NCBI GenBank assembly: GCA_008694505.1
Contig: VZDJ01007749.1
Coordinates: 4,182,941 to 4,246,940 of the forward strand
DNA length: 64,000 nt
Source: Cyanoderma ruficeps
Lineage: Eukaryota; Chordata; Aves; Passeriformes; Timaliidae
Direction of reading: 5' to 3'
Part shown: one piece after another, positions 61,373 through 64,000 of the stretch
Position numbering within the stretch: position 1 is the stretch's first letter
Layout of the letters: each line of letters begins with the position of its first letter
Position numbers and translations under genes: made by a program
The notes under the pieces: generated by a model
What the model was told of the DNA's origin: nothing
Seen by the model: the letters and a program-made list of their open reading frames with translations, nothing else
The model's database searches: none

Positions 61373-63974
61373 TTTAAAAAGCCATTTACATGCTTTAGTA
61401 CTTGATCTTTGTTAAAATTTTCAGACACAGTTCCACAAATTTCTGGCACTATCCAAAAATGTTTTAAATTCTTAGTTGCCGGCAAGAATTAAGATTTTTC
61501 TGTGCTCGCTACATGGAAAAATCCAGTAATTATCTCTGTGATTTATTACTGGATATGTTGTGCATGTTATATTTTTAAAATTTTATTGTTATGTTTTTGA
61601 TGTCAGATAAAAATGCCATTGGAAAAGCTTCAGAAAGCTTTAGGATCAGACTGTTACTAAACTCAGAGTAATATTTTGTGGAAAAAAATGTTATCAGATC
61701 CAACTGTAATGTTCCAGGTGCTTATGGTATTTTGTTTTCTACCTTCTTGCAGGCGTATAAAAATAGTTGATCAAACATTTTAACTTTAAAGTCAGTTCCT
61801 TTTTGCTATACAGCATTGATATTGCAATATATGCATACTTGAATGCCTGAATTCTAGAAATTGAAATGTAAAATTGATATATAGTAGAAAAAGAGATGAA
61901 TATTAAAGAAGATCTTACACAGATGCAAATGCTTGACAGAAATTATATCAAATTATTTTAATACCAGTATAAAATGGAATTTGTATTGTAATGTTCAACA
62001 CTGTGCATCAGGTAGGATGAACAGGCTGTCAGAGGGAAGGTGTTGGAGGGTAACATACATGTAGTGTACACATGATTTTTTCTTATTGAGAACTGCTGAG
62101 AAAGTCTACATTTAAAAGAAGTGTCACTGCCTGAAATAATGTATCAATCTAAATAGCAATATTTATCAAAAATTACTTCTCCCCTCTTAATCTTTAGTAC
62201 CCTAATAGAGAGAGTCAGTCTCCTTTACTGGCAGCAGCATGCAGCAATTACACGCAGTAGATGATTCAGAACACTGCTCAGAATATGTTATTTTAGAATA
62301 TTTTTAACTGAATTTTGGCCATTTAAAGTTTTTAAGGTATAAGATTCTGCATGGCATTTTTCTCTACCAAGTTATCATAGATATTGACTACTTTGAAGGT
62401 TAAAAGAGCAGTATTCATGGACTGTTGCCAAATCTATCTAATGATCCCTTCTTTTGTCTCAAGTATTCAACCCTGTTTGAAATAACACTATTTTGAGGCT
62501 TTGCAACTGTTACATGTTTGAACATTTTTTGTTCCATAAACATAATTCACTTTCAAGTCCTTGTGTAGGGAGATACTCAGGAAACCAAAACTCTTTCCTC
62601 CAGAAATACTTGGTTTTGTTTGCTCATGTCAGTCTATTATGCAAATTGATGTGCAATCACACAGATTTTATACTTGGTTTTGCTCTAATGCAACTTGTCA
62701 GCTCTCCTTATAGATGTCCCAGTCTAAGATGAGATGAGTTGGATGTTTGCAAAGCAAGGGAAGGATTGTCTTTTGTTGTTCGCAGTCCTCAGTTGAATTA
62801 GAGTTTAAAATACAAGGTGAAGGTGGTTGGAGGTTGTAAATTTTTTGTTTCCTGGGAGAGGTTGTAGCACTTCGTAGTGATGTGATGGCTACCCAGCACT
62901 TCTGAAAAATATAATGCTGTGTTGTTTGTCCTTGATTCTGCCAGTGCAATTACATTTATGTGTGGGTTCCTATTAAACTACTGTGAAAGCTACCAGGTAG
63001 GTCATCCTGCTGGCTCAGCTGGGAGGTCCTTTGTCCCACTGGCGTTGCCAAGGTATGAAAGAGGTCAGGAGAAGAGCCTTGGGAAGAGTGGCAAGAGGCA
63101 AGCAAAAGTTTCTCTTTCGGGTCTTGCATAGCATTGCCACTCTGGCAGTGACTGAGCCAGGGACTGGTTCCTTTGTGTTTCATAGCCTTGTGCCATTTTT
63201 TATTAGTTTTTTTCCTCCCCTGCCTTGTTTCTCTGCTCTGTGGGAAAGGTACTGCATTAATACTGCAATCTATTCACTTGTCATTCTTGAACTTTGGCCT
63301 TTTATTTGACGTTAATACTATTTTGTACTATATTAGTGTTACTTAATTTGTGCTTTATCTATGAGAAATTCAGTTGTTTGCAGATACTGGGCCTATTTAG
63401 TTATGTAATACATAGTAATTGCAAGAGAGCAGTGTTCAGGTAAAACATGACTTTCTGAGGCTTATCTCAAATTTTATTTAAAGTTCTGAGGCCTTCTTTG
63501 ATGCATGACTAAGAGCATATAGGATTTTTAAAAAAGAAAAATCTCCAGACTTCTGCTACGACTGTAAAATCTTCAGCACTATGTGAACTTTTGTAGCCCA
63601 TTCAGTGATAACTGGATTTTATAATCAGATACACGTTTGGAAGATGGATATGTATTTTACACTGGCTGAAGAGTGAGTGCACTGAGCGTGCAATACTGAC
63701 AAGATGATCTAGTTGCTGAACTTCATTTCTTTCTTGTCCATACAGTACCGATGTTAGTCAAGTTTCTAAAGTGAACAGTTTTTGTGACCATTAGATATCC
63801 GTGTTGAAGAACTGAGGATCTATTTCACTGTTGATTCAATGGCTGGTGTTTGGAGCCTTTGAAGAGTAATGCCCATTATGGTCTGCAGGAGCAGCATTCA
63901 TCTCTAATTTTAACACCAGCTGACCATTTCTTAAAAGACTGCAGCTGTTATTTACTCAGAGCTGTGTAGCTAAT

Positions 63975-64000
63975 TTGATTTTTCTTTGTCTGCTGCAGAG
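63975..64000 (+). other. candidate splice acceptor at the window edge
   Basis: A pyrimidine-rich tract (TTTGATTTTTCTTTGTCTGCTGCAGAG) closes the window, preceded by a branch-point-like CTAAT at about 63,970. AG occurs at 63,997-63,998 and again at the very last two bases. Coding exon 2 should start with CN AAA to complete Ala-60. The terminal AG at 64,000 would therefore fit and the earlier one would not. The exon itself lies outside the window. Confidence 0.35.

Larger units (their letters stand above)
31243..64000 (+). other. CDC42BPA: CDC42BPA first coding intron (incomplete at the right edge)
   Basis: After the donor at 31,243 nothing in the remaining 32.8 kb resembles the next MRCK-alpha exon, which should begin by completing Ala-60 and continue KPF. 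The sequence is AT-rich with long T and GT-rich stretches on the + strand, as is common in vertebrate introns. Short ORFs of 60-110 codons occur on both strands at the density expected by chance, and none shows a recognisable domain. I see no confident transposon in it, apart from repeat copy B and simple repeats noted separately. A very long first intron is expected for this gene. Confidence 0.85.

Noticed and set aside
1..64000. tRNA, snRNA, rRNA, CRISPR or endogenous retrovirus
   Set aside because: On reading I saw none of the hallmark internal promoters, conserved stems, spaced identical repeats, LTR pairs or retroviral gene motifs. A covariance-model or RepeatMasker run would be decisive.

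Overview
The window reads as nuclear DNA from a bird. It is AT-rich and intron-poor in coding content. It carries the 3' end of an avian-type CR1 LINE and one CpG-island promoter attached to a clearly recognisable vertebrate protein-coding exon. The species cannot be named from the sequence. Repeat density is low: one confident CR1 fragment in 64 kb. There are no bacterial-style gene arrays, no CRISPR, and no rRNA or tRNA genes that I can see.

Layout. Positions 1 to about 28,990 look intergenic. The many short ORFs there show no family resemblance, no codon-like behaviour and no splice framework. This part holds a CR1 3' end (23,505-23,727), a few tiny tandem duplications, two inverted repeats, a pyrimidine-rich tract and one possible older dispersed repeat. 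From about 29,160 to 30,610 lies a strong CpG island: the promoter and 5' leader of CDC42BPA (MRCK-alpha), on the + strand. The first coding exon is 31,065-31,242. It ends in a consensus donor (GTAAGT) in phase 1. From 31,243 to the right edge (32.8 kb) everything appears to be the first coding intron of that gene. The last bases resemble a splice acceptor but are cut off by the window edge.

How it works together. Only one protein-coding gene is supported, and only its first 59 complete codons (plus one base of codon 60) are present. The kinase, coiled-coil, C1, PH, CNH and CRIB regions must lie downstream. The regulatory architecture is the rich part. It has a TATA-less GC-rich promoter with a YY1-type motif that coincides with a short upstream ORF. 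It has a guanine-quadruplex-prone purine tract, several short upstream ORFs, a possible 5'-UTR intron, and a separate TATA box farther downstream that could drive a shorter leader.

The most unexpected observation is a pair of related direct repeats, about 90% identical over a 49-base core. They sit on either side of the promoter and first exon, at about 29.0 kb and 31.6 kb. I found no convincing new protein system. The findings are mostly regulatory and repeat-level observations and are scored accordingly.
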